64,000 nt of DNA. It comes from Pycnococcus provasolii (lineage: Eukaryota > Chlorophyta > Pseudoscourfieldiophyceae > Pseudoscourfieldiales). The notes beneath the pieces are model-generated. The model searched no databases, was not told the origin of the DNA, and saw only the letters and a list, made by a program, of their open reading frames with translations. The position numbers and the translations under genes were made by a program. The stretch is taken from the NCBI GenBank assembly GCA_049487715.1, contig CP150552.1, positions 186,001 to 250,000 on the forward strand. The letters are read 5' to 3'. Shown here one piece after another: positions 35,525 through 45,533 of the stretch. The stretch's first letter is position 1. Each line of letters starts with the position of its first letter.

Positions 35525-37321
35525 ATGGCCATGGAGTCTTCTTCTGCGTTGGTGGATCTCTCCCCCAATGATCTGTCAGCTGGCCAAATAGCGTTCTTCT
35601 TGGCGTACTGCTGTATTACAGGACTCTACTTCACAGCCATATTCTTTAGAAGCAAGTACGCCGGATGCACAGCCAAGCGAAGGGACGAAGATCTCGCGAA
35701 TGATGGGGAGGCCTCAAAAGCTGGAAACGAATCCTCCTCGTCGCAGAACTCGTCGTCCATGGCCGCGTCGTCCATGGCCGCGTCGTCAACCTTGTCAGAT
35801 GCAGCGGCAGCTTCAGAAGCGGGAGCAGACTCCTATCTGCCAGGCCTCTTCAACAACGCCGTGACGCGCGCGCTCACTCTACACCCCAAGCAGCTGGACA
35901 GCGCGCACGACATGCTCGCAAGCGCGGTGGAGACAGGAACGCACGTCGCCGTCTTCTTTCTCGCCGATCGAACGAGCTTGTTCCCCGACGCGAAAAAATA
36001 CTACAGCCACGACGTGTTTTGGTTCATCTATGGAACGCTCGTCTTCGTCGCCGCCGCGTACTCCCTCGCAAACGACAAGACGCCAGGCCTGCTGAACCGA
36101 GACCAGACGGAGGAGTGGAAGGGGTGGATGCAGGTGCTTTTCCTTCTCTACCACTACTACAACGCCGCCGACCTATACAATGCCATTCGAATCTTCATCG
36201 CCGCGTACGTCTGGATGACTGGTTTTGGAAACTTCTCCTACTACCACGTCCGGCGCGACTTCTCCATTGGCCGGTTCGTGCAAATGCTGTGGAGGCTTAA
36301 CTTCCTCGTCGCGCTGTGCTGCGTGGCGCTGAACAATGACTACCTCGTGTACTACATCTGCGGCATGCACACGCTCTTCACCATTATGGTGTACTTCGGA
36401 CTGTACGTGCGCCACGAGCTGAACACGAACACGACGGTGATTATCGGCAAATTCGTCGCGCTCACTGCGCTCGTGGCCGTCTGCTGGAGCTCCAAGGCGA
36501 TGTTTGACATGCTGTGGAGCCCGGTGTACTGGCTCGTCAAGTACGACAATCCGCATGCCAAGCCGGGTACGCCAGGCGCCGATCCCATGCACGAGTGGTG
36601 GTTCCGAACGTCGCTCGACAGGTACGTGTGGATCTTCGGCATGGTGTGTGCGTTCATGCACCCGCGCGTGGAAAAGTTCATCAAGAATTACGTCGACCCC
36701 ACGCCCACGTCTGGAACTATCGTCGCATCCGCCGGCGCATCGCCTTCCACGAGGCTGGCAGCGCGCGCCGTCGTGCTTGTCTCGTGCGCCGTCACCGGGT
36801 ACTGGTGGTACGCGCACGTGTACACCCTGCCCAAGCTCGAGTACAACAAGCTGCACCCGTTCACTTCGTGGATTCCCATCACCATCTACATCATGCTTCG
36901 CAACTTCACTCCCACGCTACGAGCATCGTCTCTGCACTTGTTTGGCTGGCTAGGAAAGATCACGCTGGAGACGTACATCTGCCAGTACCACATATGGCTC
37001 TCGACATCGAGCGTGGCTAACGGCCAGCCGAAGATGCTGCTAGACCTCGTACCAGGATACCCGCTGCTAAATTTCATGCTGGTTACGATCATCTACGTCT
37101 GCATCAGCCATCGGCTGTTCTCTCTCACCTGTCAGCTTCGCGATCACCTGCTTCCAGCAAAGGACAACAAAGCGCTGTCGCGAAACCTCGTGCTGATGGC
37201 GGCGTGCTGCATCATCCTGTATGGGCTTGGCGCAACGTTGAAATTTAGCCTTCGCAGCGGCAGCGCGATGGGCGGCGGCGCTATGGACGTTACAGACCAA
37301 GGCACGGATCCCGAGCATTAG
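35525..37321 (+). CDS. CAS1-domain polysaccharide O-acetyltransferase (RWA/CASD1-like)
   Basis: 598 residues with about ten hydrophobic segments. The diagnostic block is LLNRDQTEEWKGWMQVLFLL then YNAIRIFIAAYVWMTGFGNF (~190-230), nearly the plant RWA and animal CASD1 consensus. YICQYHIWLS near residue 485 is another conserved piece. These Golgi proteins O-acetylate glycans: cell-wall polymers in plants, sialic acid in animals. The separate lumenal catalytic (GDS/SGNH) domain of CASD1 is absent, as in plant RWA. The N-terminus has one transmembrane helix followed by a Ser/Ala-rich insert (~60-105). The start codon has a good CCACCATGG context. Confidence 0.92.
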   Translation: MAMESSSALVDLSPNDLSAGQIAFFLAYCCITGLYFTAIFFRSKYAGCTAKRRDEDLANDGEASKAGNESSSSQNSSSMAASSMAASSTLSDAAAASEAGADSYLPGLFNNAVTRALTLHPKQLDSAHDMLASAVETGTHVAVFFLADRTSLFPDAKKYYSHDVFWFIYGTLVFVAAAYSLANDKTPGLLNRDQTEEWKGWMQVLFLLYHYYNAADLYNAIRIFIAAYVWMTGFGNFSYYHVRRDFSIGRFVQMLWRLNFLVALCCVALNNDYLVYYICGMHTLFTIMVYFGLYVRHELNTNTTVIIGKFVALTALVAVCWSSKAMFDMLWSPVYWLVKYDNPHAKPGTPGADPMHEWWFRTSLDRYVWIFGMVCAFMHPRVEKFIKNYVDPTPTSGTIVASAGASPSTRLAARAVVLVSCAVTGYWWYAHVYTLPKLEYNKLHPFTSWIPITIYIMLRNFTPTLRASSLHLFGWLGKITLETYICQYHIWLSTSSVANGQPKMLLDLVPGYPLLNFMLVTIIYVCISHRLFSLTCQLRDHLLPAKDNKALSRNLVLMAACCIILYGLGATLKFSLRSGSAMGGGAMDVTDQGTDPEH

Positions 37322-37355
37322 TAACACAAAATTCGGATTTCTTCATTTAAATTTG

Positions 37356-38951
37356 TCATGTCCATTTGTTCACAGCCAGGTCCCGCATGTAGCGCTGATC
37401 GTCAATCAGGTGTCGCGTCTTCTCTACGCTTCTCTCGTGCGCGAGAACCTTCGGGCTCTTTTCCTTCACCGGTTTTGGTGTCTGCACTTCATTGTGTCCC
37501 CGAGGCGCGATCCCGTACTCCGTCTCGTACTTCAGGTAAAGAGCTTCCACGGTAAGGTCGTGCGTGTCGGTTCTTTGAATCACTCCATGCTCAACGAAGC
37601 GTCGCTGAATGAGTGCCGCGGCGAATTCTCGCTGGTCATGCTCTACCATTTCCGCGAACATCTGCTTAAGGCGCGTCGCGTTGCTCGCGAACTGCTCGTC
37701 GCCGTCGTTGTCGTCGTGGTCATCTTCAAATGCTGTTGGCTCGAAATCAGTTCTCACGCGGATGCTCATGGCATTTTCCTGCATCTGCTTCTCGCGGTAT
37801 GCAGCTTGATTTTGACGCCCCTCACCCTCCGCAGCCTCCGGGCGCACGAGCGACTTTCCTACACGCACCCATCCGACTGGCGTGTGCTTGATTGAGAAAG
37901 CAGTTGGCCGGAGCACGGGTAGCTCCAAGCCTCTGCTTTCTGCGACTATCATCGCGCGTTGGTCGAGTCGCGGCGCTTCGCCGATCGGGGTTGGGAGTGG
38001 ACTTCGCATCGTGGACGTGCGAAGGTGTGCATAGTACCCAGCTGCGACCATGTACGCGTACTGCTTGTCGAGCAGGTGCTGGCGCACCTTCGCGTACTTT
38101 GGCAACCTCACGATTTCCGGATCCATCTCCAGCAGCTTCATCACGTACAGCTCCGCCATCTTTATTCCTCGGATGCAAGTGTCGCTGGGCAGAAACTTGT
38201 TGACTCCCCAGCTCTCGGTGCTTTCGAGCATCGTTTCCACGATCTCTTCCGCTTCGAACACTCCCACGCATAGCTCGGGTGTCATTTCCACCCACAGGCC
38301 CATCAGCATCGTGAGCGCGTTCTCAGCCACGAGCGGGCTCATGTTGTTCTTCGAGTTGGTGATGTCGCTGAAAAACTCGAGCCTTTTCCAGAGGAAGTGA
38401 ATGAGCCGCGGGATGGCGAACCTTGGCACGTCGCTCACCTGGTCAACGCGCTGGCCTTGCCTGAAAGGCGGCGTTTTTGTCGCGCAGGAACGGATGAATC
38501 GTTTGAACGAAACTCGGCACGTTCGCGTGTTGAGCGTCTCCTTCGGCGCCGCGCTCGTGCTGAAGAGTCCGTGCGCGCGCAGCTTGGGCGCTTTCGACGT
38601 TTCCGCCTTGTGCAGCCTGTGCCCGTCCGCCTCTCTCGCGCGGTCGTAGTCGCAGTTGATGAGCGCCTTGCACAGCTCGATGAGCACGCCCACGCTTCCA
38701 GATCCGCGCGTCATGATAGCCTCGTGCGTGAGCATTTTGATGAACTTTGGGTCCGTCATGTGCTTGATGATGACAGGGTTGGATACGGCGTCCGCCCAGT
38801 GCATGACGCTGTCGTTGTGCCTCGCCTGCTCGAAGAAGTCGACGGCGAACTCGAGCAGTTCGAGCATACACCCTCGGTCGCCCAGCGCCTTGAGTCGCGT
38901 CGCCTCGTCACGCTCGATTTTCGCCTCCAGCTCACGCTCCGTGTCTCCCAT
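37356..38951 (-). CDS. Hypothetical helical protein with IQ-like motif
   Basis: 531 residues from MGDTERELEAK; an in-frame Met seven codons earlier is possible. No family recognised. The sequence is helix-rich, soluble and mildly charged, with blocks such as LLEFAVDFFEQARHNDSVMHW, SVGVLIELCKALINCDY and PRLIHFLWKRLEFFSDITNS that have an armadillo/HEAT-like feel (~20-260). Near the C-terminus, FAAALIQRRFVEHG resembles an IQ calmodulin-binding motif, with EALYLKYETEYGI after it. A short acidic run (EDDHDDNDGDE) lies just before the IQ-like motif. It has the look of a cytoskeletal or axonemal protein, but that is impression only. It converges on the CAS1 gene (34-bp gap). Confidence 0.65.
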   Translation of the reverse strand: MGDTERELEAKIERDEATRLKALGDRGCMLELLEFAVDFFEQARHNDSVMHWADAVSNPVIIKHMTDPKFIKMLTHEAIMTRGSGSVGVLIELCKALINCDYDRAREADGHRLHKAETSKAPKLRAHGLFSTSAAPKETLNTRTCRVSFKRFIRSCATKTPPFRQGQRVDQVSDVPRFAIPRLIHFLWKRLEFFSDITNSKNNMSPLVAENALTMLMGLWVEMTPELCVGVFEAEEIVETMLESTESWGVNKFLPSDTCIRGIKMAELYVMKLLEMDPEIVRLPKYAKVRQHLLDKQYAYMVAAGYYAHLRTSTMRSPLPTPIGEAPRLDQRAMIVAESRGLELPVLRPTAFSIKHTPVGWVRVGKSLVRPEAAEGEGRQNQAAYREKQMQENAMSIRVRTDFEPTAFEDDHDDNDGDEQFASNATRLKQMFAEMVEHDQREFAAALIQRRFVEHGVIQRTDTHDLTVEALYLKYETEYGIAPRGHNEVQTPKPVKEKSPKVLAHERSVEKTRHLIDDQRYMRDLAVNKWT

Positions 38952-39666
38952 TATCGTACTTGTAGTTTGCAATTACTAAGAACTAATTAAAATCAAAATC
39001 AAGATAAGATAAGAGCCTTAAGGTGACGTAATCGAACGAACGAACTGAACTAAACGTACCTGTATCTTAAGTTAAGGGGAGTTGTCGCAGAAATGGAAAT
39101 GAAAATGGAGGAGGCTTTCCTAAGGTTAATGAAAAACCTTTCCTCTTAAGGTAGTCTTTTAACCTTAGGACTTTTAGTTGCTTTTTTTGACGAATGACGA
39201 GTTACTCGGTGGACTCCCAATGCGTGGACCATGGACTCCGGGCCGGCCGGTGTGAGCCTGTGAGGTGGTCGTTCCCCTATCGTAGTTCTCGTGAGAAGTG
39301 AGAACGTGCATAGAGGCTCGTCGATGCATCGAATGATGATCAAGCTTCGAAGGGAAGGGCCTTAAGGGGGCACACAAGAGGCAAGAGAACAAAAGGCAAC
39401 TCACCTACTAGGGTACTCACCTAATATGTAAGGCCGTGGTTTTCATGAATTTAACAACCCCGAATTTAACAACGTTCGCGGCCTTTAGTTGCAAAGGCAT
39501 CATCAAAGGCCAGGCAATAGGCGCCGCTCGCTCGGGATGTGTGCAAGGCGAGAAAGGTAAGTTTAGGTGGTTTGTCCCCGACCGGACGAGGCATTCAGTA
39601 AAAAGTAGACTACAATTTAAGGTGACGGTCCGCTTCTTTTAAGGTACCTACTGTGCTGTAAGATAT
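38952..39666. other. Gene-free interval
   Basis: AT-rich promoter-type spacer between divergent genes. CTTAAGG/CCTTAAG words recur (39017, 39069, 39146, 39360). No ORF or structured RNA is convincing. Confidence 0.5.
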
Positions 39667-40134
39667 ATGCCAGATATGTCGTCCTCGTCGTCCTCGTCGA
39701 AGCAGAAGCACCCGTCGCTGCACGCGCGCGTCACGACGCCGGAGAAGACGGAATCCTTCGCGCGAACCGCGAACGGGATTGGGGGAGGCATCGTCAATAA
39801 CAGAATGAGACTCGAGGAACTTGACGAGGATATCAAGGCGGATGAAAAGGGAATCGTCGAATACAAAGCCATGATTAAACAGCTCGCCGTCAAGAGAGAA
39901 CTGCTCGACGAACGCGTGAAGAAAAACCGCGCCTGGCTCAAAGACTACGAAGAAAGCATCGGGCCGTTCCAAACGCAGTACGCGAACCTCGTCGCGGAGA
40001 TTGAAAGCACGTACGGAGAGGCGAAGGAGAGACATCGAGCGGGTGTTGAGATTCTCATACGCGACTTCAACTACCACCCCACATTCAAGCGGTGGGACGA
40101 CAACTTCACAGCCACGCCATTCGTGCCAAAGTGA
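39667..40134 (+). CDS. Small coiled-coil protein, unassigned
   Basis: 155 residues (152 if Met 39676 is used). A Ser/Lys-rich start is followed by a continuous charged coiled coil (~45-125: EELDEDIKADEKGIVEYKAM, RELLDERVKKNRAWLKDY), then a conserved-looking tail FNYHPTFKRWDDNFTATPFVP. No membrane segment or targeting signal. The tail has the style of small axonemal/ciliary proteins, but I cannot name the family, and a non-ciliary role is equally possible. The ORF is real by length, codon composition and clean boundaries. Confidence 0.65.
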   Translation: MPDMSSSSSSSKQKHPSLHARVTTPEKTESFARTANGIGGGIVNNRMRLEELDEDIKADEKGIVEYKAMIKQLAVKRELLDERVKKNRAWLKDYEESIGPFQTQYANLVAEIESTYGEAKERHRAGVEILIRDFNYHPTFKRWDDNFTATPFVPK

Positions 40135-40314
40135 AAGAACCTCACGCCTGTCCAACCAGGAGAGGAGAGGATTCCTGCGCCATCCTGCACGTGGTGAACA
40201 AAGCCGCTGCGAACTCTGTAAACTTTACATCACTGAACCTAACCAACTTGCAAGGCAAGGCAGCTTTGGCCAAAAAAAACAAACAATTGTTACAACTTTT
40301 TGCGAGCTTCCTTC

Positions 40315-41358
40315 CTAAGCTTGGTGAGCCGCAGCGGCGGCTGCACCTGTCTTCCCCTCGTTTGGTTCGTTCAGGCGCTGCGCTATGGCATCTACACGTC
40401 CGTCGTTGTACTCTACGTAGCGACTGACACTTGCCTCCCACGTATTCAGGCGAGCATCCGTATCCTTCACCTGCTGCTTCGCCTCTGAGGCGTTGGCGAG
40501 TGCATCCTGCACTTGATTTGCTACACCCGTGAGATTTTCGGCAATCTTCGATATACGCCGTTCTATCGTTTGCACGTCTCCCTGCGCACTCGCCGCGACA
40601 GTCTCGGCGCGCTCAATGTGACGCGCAGTCTCCTCGCGCAGCTTTGTCAAGCCTTTGCGCGCGACGACATCGCGTGGCGGCATCATCGCGTCAGCGGTTG
40701 GTGGTACGAGGGGTATGCCAGCCTGAGCCGTCAGAGTGTGAAGTGCCCGAATCTCGCTTCGCTGCGCCATAAGCTCCGACTGCACGAGTCCCAGGTTCGC
40801 GCGCATACGCGCCATCTCGTCAAACACGATTCCCAGTGCGTATGCAATCTCGCTTTCGAGTCTGTGAGTCTTATTAGGTGTGCTGTTTTCGATTTCCGTC
40901 GTGCGTTGTCGTTTTTCGCCTCCCCCGTTATTACGTCGTTTGGCGAGTTCTTCGTCACGTTCCTGCTCCGTCATCTGGTTGAGTCTTTCCAGATCAGCTT
41001 CGTCACTGGAATCTTTCACGATTTTCCTCTTCGGCTGATTGAACCGACGAAGAACGTTGAGGTCGTCGTCATTTCCATTTCCACTTCCCCCCGGACATTT
41101 ACATTTCCCCACTGGGCACGGGCACGGGTTGCACGCGCACGGGCATGGGGGAGGAAGATGACGATGACGAAATTCAGGAGCAGGAGCAGGAGGCGGCGGC
41201 ACATTACTCACACCACTACCAATACTCCTGAAAGGAGGTGGCGGAGGCAAAGGAGGAGGCGGAGGGGGAATAGATGAGCGTGCGCCTGATAAAGCCAAAG
41301 CCAAAGGAGGAGGGGGAGGAGGCACAGGCGGGAACATGAAACGGAAGAATGGCGTCAC
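40315..41358 (-). CDS. Proline-rich, coiled-coil hypothetical protein
   Basis: 347 residues. The first ~75 residues are poly-Pro blocks ([21 protein letters not shown]); a Cys/Pro cluster (PCPCACNPCPCPVGKCKCPG, ~70-90) could bind metal. The remainder is charged and helical: a basic region with KRKIVKDSSDEADL (~108-122, nuclear-signal-like) and a long coiled coil (~165-340). I recognise no family. Formin-like Pro-rich segments can bind profilin, but no FH2 domain is present. Met codons at 41358 and 41337 are both possible starts. Confidence 0.55.
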   Translation of the reverse strand: MTPFFRFMFPPVPPPPPPLALALSGARSSIPPPPPPLPPPPPFRSIGSGVSNVPPPPAPAPEFRHRHLPPPCPCACNPCPCPVGKCKCPGGSGNGNDDDLNVLRRFNQPKRKIVKDSSDEADLERLNQMTEQERDEELAKRRNNGGGEKRQRTTEIENSTPNKTHRLESEIAYALGIVFDEMARMRANLGLVQSELMAQRSEIRALHTLTAQAGIPLVPPTADAMMPPRDVVARKGLTKLREETARHIERAETVAASAQGDVQTIERRISKIAENLTGVANQVQDALANASEAKQQVKDTDARLNTWEASVSRYVEYNDGRVDAIAQRLNEPNEGKTGAAAAAAHQA

Positions 41359-41602
41359 ACAAAGCTATCGTAGGGCAAAGCAGGCGTCTTGAGAAGAAAA
41401 ATGCACACCTGGAAGTGGGGGGGAGGGTTCTTTGCTTTGGGGGGGGGAGCTTGAATTGATTGATCTGATTGAGGGGACAACAAGGGGGGGCGAAGAGAAC
41501 CTGGCGAAGAGGGCGAAGAGGGGGGGCGAAATTGGAGGGAGTCCCCCACCCTCTACTGTAAGGTTAGCTACTTCACTGTGGTAGTACGGTGGGGTTTTGA
41601 TG

Positions 41603-41742
41603 ATTCGGGGTTTGTTCCAGAGTTGTTCCAGAGTTGTTCGGGGTTGTTCCAGAGTTGTTCGGGGATTGTTCCAGAGTTGTTCGGGGTTGGTTCCAGAGTT
41701 GTTCGGGGTTGGTTCCAGAGTTGTTCGGGGTTTGTTCCAGAG
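41603..41742. repeat. Minisatellite, ~22-bp unit GTTCGGGGTTGGTTCCAGAGTT
   Basis: About six degenerate tandem copies built from TTGTTCCAGAG and GTTCGGGG words, in the spacer upstream of the NAD kinase. The GTTCGGGG word recurs in another array at 52029-52077. No gene is evident in 41359-42152. Confidence 0.9.
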
Positions 41743-41756
41743 GCTGTATGGACCCC

Positions 41757-41784
41757 GAATTCAAGGTACACTCACCTTGAATTC
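41757..41784. repeat. Perfect 11-bp hairpin beside the minisatellite
   Basis: GAATTCAAGGT, six bases, then ACCTTGAATTC. It starts 14 bp after the minisatellite ends. No U-run or known regulatory role is apparent. Confidence 0.85.
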
Positions 41785-42061
41785 TGCCGACATACTTTTC
41801 ACTTTTCCCTTGATGTTCATTTGAGATACGGTAGTTTGCTGCCAATTAATATTTATCATACATATGATGGCCATGATGGTTCCCATCATGTGGAATCCGA
41901 ATACGGCCGCCGCCGCAGCACACGCCCCGATGATGATGATAAGACAGTCTAGTTCTATGTATGTTTCATCCTATGTAGCTTCAGGCTCACGTGGTGGTGG
42001 TGGTCTTATATATCCCTGGTATATTTCTAATTCTCATCACGTCAGAAAATACGGTTCGTTG

Positions 42062-42115
42062 TCACCACCACCACCACCACCACCACCTCGTCATCATCAT
42101 CATCATCATCATCTT
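42062..42115. repeat. Trinucleotide repeats (CAC)n then (ATC)n
   Basis: About eight CAC and, after CTCGTC, seven ATC units, ending 37 bp before the likely NAD kinase ATG; a 5'-UTR microsatellite. Confidence 0.85.
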
Positions 42116-42152
42116 TGAAAATGAGAAGTATCATAATCAGAATAATACACCT

Positions 42153-43236
42153 ATGAACGGGTCTTCTTCTTCCCCGCGTGTCATGGGATGTGCGCGCATG
42201 AAGTATAACGAAGGAAGAGACAGATCGCTGCGTCGTCGAGCTATTATGACGTTCCCGCAAAAACCAAAGAGCATTCTTATGGTCGTCAGACCCGACGCGC
42301 CGAGCGCGAGCGACGCGGCAATCACCATCGCGCGGTGGCTCAGAGACAAACACGACGTTGGCGTGCTCTTCGAAAAGAACACAAGGCGGGCTGACCTAAC
42401 AAGGTTCGGTGACTTTCACGAGGCGTCGGATGCGCCCGTCGTGGACCTCTGCGTAACGCTAGGCGGAGATGGGACCGTGCTTCACGCCGCCTCGCTGTTC
42501 CCGGACGACGCGCCGCTGCCGCCGGTATTGCCGTTCGCCGCGGGAAGCCTCGGATTTCTCACCCCGTTCTCGACCAACGCGTTCGAGGATACGCTCAGCC
42601 GTATACTCGGCCAATCTCCTGGAGACGAGACGGCGCTACACTGCACGCTGCACAGCCGCAAACGGTGTCGGTGGGAGCTTGCAAGCAGTGCGGGAGATTG
42701 GTGCTGCACCACCCCGTGTCACAAACGTGCTCAACGAGGTGGCGGTCATGAACGTCGTAGGTGGAAGTGGCATGTCCATCGAAGTTCCACGCACGCCGCC
42801 TATCGGCGACTTTGCCGCAGCGTGGAGAAGCGGACTCGCGAGCCTGTTCCTGCACGTCGACGACCAGTACGTCGCGTGCATGCGAGGTGACGGCCTCCTC
42901 GTCGCAACCGGAACGGGATCCACGGCGTATGCGCTTGCAGCCGGCGGGCCGTGCGTCAGCCCATCTGTGCCGTGCACGCTCGTCGTTCCCGTGTCGCCGC
43001 ACACGCTGTCGTGTCGTCCGCTCGTTCTCCCCGAGCTCGCAACCATTCGTGTTGAGGTGGGCGAGGGTGGTGGCGCGCGTGCGGTGCTCGACGGACGACA
43101 TGCCGTGCCTCTATCGACGGGCGATGCTCTCGTCGTTGAGCCAACCGTGCATCATCTTCCTGTGCTGACGCAGCGGCGTCACGACGGCGACTGGTACGGC
43201 GCACTCACGGACAAGCTCGGCTGGAGCTTGACGTAA
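42153..43236 (+). pseudogene. NAD kinase, coding frame interrupted near 42660
   Basis: Together the two frames make a ~360-residue NAD kinase, which phosphorylates NAD(H) to NADP(H). Frame one (from Met 42153) carries SILMVVRPDAP and the ATP-site TLGGDGTVLHAA (~103-113), then GSLGFLTPF. Frame two takes over after ~42660 with VLNEVAVMNVVGGS, GDGLLVATGTGSTAYALAAGG and the SPHTLSCRPLVLPE block. Offset between frames is +1, with no plausible intron of normal size at the join, so a one-base indel is the simplest reading. It may be a sequencing error, a real null allele or a pseudogene; all core motifs are otherwise intact, which favours error or recent change. Confidence 0.8.
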
Positions 43237-43428
43237 AGAAAAACGTGACAATCTCGTTTGGAACAGGGTCTGAACAATGCCCAAAGATGATTCTAATCGT
43301 GCGTGACATGTGGAAAATTTTAAGCTGTATAAAACTTGTGAAAACGACAGACATTACCCGTGAACCATCAAAGCACAAGGTATTCGCAACAACACATTGT
43401 GTAAATTGTACATTAGATTATATTAATT

Positions 43429-45120
43429 TCATATCATGTATACTGTGGTGGGCAAATCGTTTTGAGCCACCACCGCCACGTCGGCACGGCACATCGGACA
43501 TCGCCACAGCCCTTGCCGAGCTACGTCGCGCACCCATGCCGTGAGACAATCCTTGTGCATGATATGGCCGCACGGCAACGCGCTTCCCGCCCCACTGGCA
43601 TGCTCCATGAGGCAGAGCATGCAAGTCGATCCATGCTCCACAGCCACCTGCTGAGGCGCATGCACGAAATTCAGCGCGTCTTCCTCAGCTTCAATCCACG
43701 CATCGACGCGCGCCGCGGCGTCGATCGCCGCGAGGCTGCCATCGTCAGTTCGAGCGCCATGCCACAGCCTTGCACGCGCCGCTGGTGCAAGCGCGCCACC
43801 GGCACCCAAGCGCATGCGCTCGCGTGCCACGCTCTCCATCACCAAAGCAGATTCCGCAAAGCAAGCGCTTGCCAGAGCGTGATTCGATTTGTCTTGCTGC
43901 GCCGCGTCGGCTGCCGGTCGCCAGACGGCAACGCGGCCGTCCGCCATTCCAATCGTTGCTGTCCAGCACCCCACGACATTCGATTGCTCACGAACGAGCA
44001 TGGTTGTGATGGGCGAACCCACTGTCAACTTGGCGATGCAATTGGCGTGCCACGGCAGGGCGTCGAGCGAATGCATCGGCATCGCTGGGTCGTTGCATAA
44101 CGTCGTCGCAGACTCTCTCACACGGTACACGCGAACACCACCGTCCGCGCCGGCAAGCACGATGCCCTCCGCGGAACTGCCGTAGCACAGGCTCTCGCAC
44201 GCTCCATCCGCGTACGTAGACGCCGATCCCACGACGATCGGCGGGTCGTCGCTGATTTTGTTGAGACGGATGTCCCACGGCCACTCGAAGAGAGCGCCGT
44301 CCGCGCTGCCAACAGCTACTTGTATGGCGTCCGCGGCACTTTCCGCCATCGTCGACGGTGGTGGCAGCAGCGCGATGGACGTTGGTGTGGAGGGTGTGAC
44401 GATTATGCCACGCAGAACCCGCACGCCGTCACTTGCGTCGAAAATGCGCACAGAGTTGTTTGTGTAAGTGCTCGCGAGGATACGCGCGTCAGCACGTATC
44501 GTAGATATTGCCACGCACCGCGGTGACGACGGCGGCGGCGACTCCTTGGCGTGCGAGAGTCGTGCCACCTCGCTTCGGCTTGCGGTGTCCACGAGCGCGA
44601 CGTCGCCGTTCGTTAACGCGCACGCGACGACCGAGCCGTCCATGGATGCAGAGAAAGCAGCCGCGGAGGTGAATGGGTGGTTGCTGTCGAGCAGCTGCAG
44701 TGTTGGGTGAGTAGAATTCGTCTTGAAGGAGATCCACGCGACTTTCCCAGACGTGGAAGACACGAGCAAACCTTTGCAAGTTGAGGAGGAGGAGGAGGAG
44801 GGGGAGGAGTTGTCGGTGGTCACGTTCACTGCACAGCACGCGCGCACCCGTCCTGATGGCACGAACGACGCGATCGACGATGCGGAGACTGGTGTGTAAG
44901 CTTCCGACGCCGAATCATCAACGTGCTCTTGTCGTGTGTTTGTGACGAGCGTGCCATCCGCGAGCAAGGCTGCGCAGCAGGTGGTATGCGGTTCGTCCGA
45001 GTGGTGTGTATTCCACGCGCAGAGAGAGCGCACGGCTGGTCGCGCCGTGAACATCTCGTCACCATTACCCGTCACCACACTGGAGGAGTGGTTCCACCAC
45101 GTGCACGACGAAGACGCCAT
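43429..45120 (-). CDS. RING-H2 protein with N-terminal beta-propeller-like region
   Basis: 563 residues. The C-terminal RING-H2 (~505-553) is complete: CMLC, 14 residues, C-x-H-x2-H-x2-C (PCGHIMHKDC), then CPMC. This suggests E3 ubiquitin ligase activity. The preceding ~400 residues show WD40-like strands (SVVACALTNGDVALVD, ILASTYTNNSVRIFDASDG, IVLAGADGGVRVYRV, GMADGRVAVWRP) and Ser-rich loops, consistent with a propeller. The combination recalls vacuolar-sorting or substrate-recognition RING proteins, but I cannot name an orthologue. No membrane segment or transit peptide. It converges on the NAD kinase gene. Confidence 0.8.
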   Translation of the reverse strand: MASSSCTWWNHSSSVVTGNGDEMFTARPAVRSLCAWNTHHSDEPHTTCCAALLADGTLVTNTRQEHVDDSASEAYTPVSASSIASFVPSGRVRACCAVNVTTDNSSPSSSSSSTCKGLLVSSTSGKVAWISFKTNSTHPTLQLLDSNHPFTSAAAFSASMDGSVVACALTNGDVALVDTASRSEVARLSHAKESPPPSSPRCVAISTIRADARILASTYTNNSVRIFDASDGVRVLRGIIVTPSTPTSIALLPPPSTMAESAADAIQVAVGSADGALFEWPWDIRLNKISDDPPIVVGSASTYADGACESLCYGSSAEGIVLAGADGGVRVYRVRESATTLCNDPAMPMHSLDALPWHANCIAKLTVGSPITTMLVREQSNVVGCWTATIGMADGRVAVWRPAADAAQQDKSNHALASACFAESALVMESVARERMRLGAGGALAPAARARLWHGARTDDGSLAAIDAAARVDAWIEAEEDALNFVHAPQQVAVEHGSTCMLCLMEHASGAGSALPCGHIMHKDCLTAWVRDVARQGLWRCPMCRADVAVVAQNDLPTTVYMI

Positions 45121-45303
45121 AACAACACCTCAGTCAACATTAATGTTCGAGGGCGCCATGCATTACATGAGCATGACCGCGAAGTTCACGGAACGGATGG
45201 AGGACCTATTCTTGACCTACTGTATTTCACACCTCAATCAACGCACCTGTAGGAAGTACGGTACGAAACCAACGGACGGCCGCGAACTGACCAGGTGAAC
45301 CAG

Positions 45304-45361
45304 TGACCTGCGCCATGGACCTGCCTGCGCCATGGACCTGCGCCATGGACCTGCGCCATGG
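45304..45361. repeat. 13-bp tandem repeat GACCTGCGCCATG
   Basis: Four copies, one with a 4-bp insertion, each containing CCATGG at its junction. It lies in the 414-bp spacer between the RING gene and the next; the rest of 45121-45533 shows only the RING gene's presumed upstream region and no ORF. Confidence 0.9.
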
Positions 45362-45533
45362 TCAATTAATCCCTGGTTCCTCCCATGAATGGGTTTGGAG
45401 AAACGTAACGTTTGAGCAGTCATTGCACTTCATTCGTCCCATTATCAGAATTCATCTAGATAATCACAAGAAGCGTTTGATTTGTGTTTTTATTTTTCAA
45501 ATACAGTAGCAGTAGCAGTGTTGTATTGGAATC

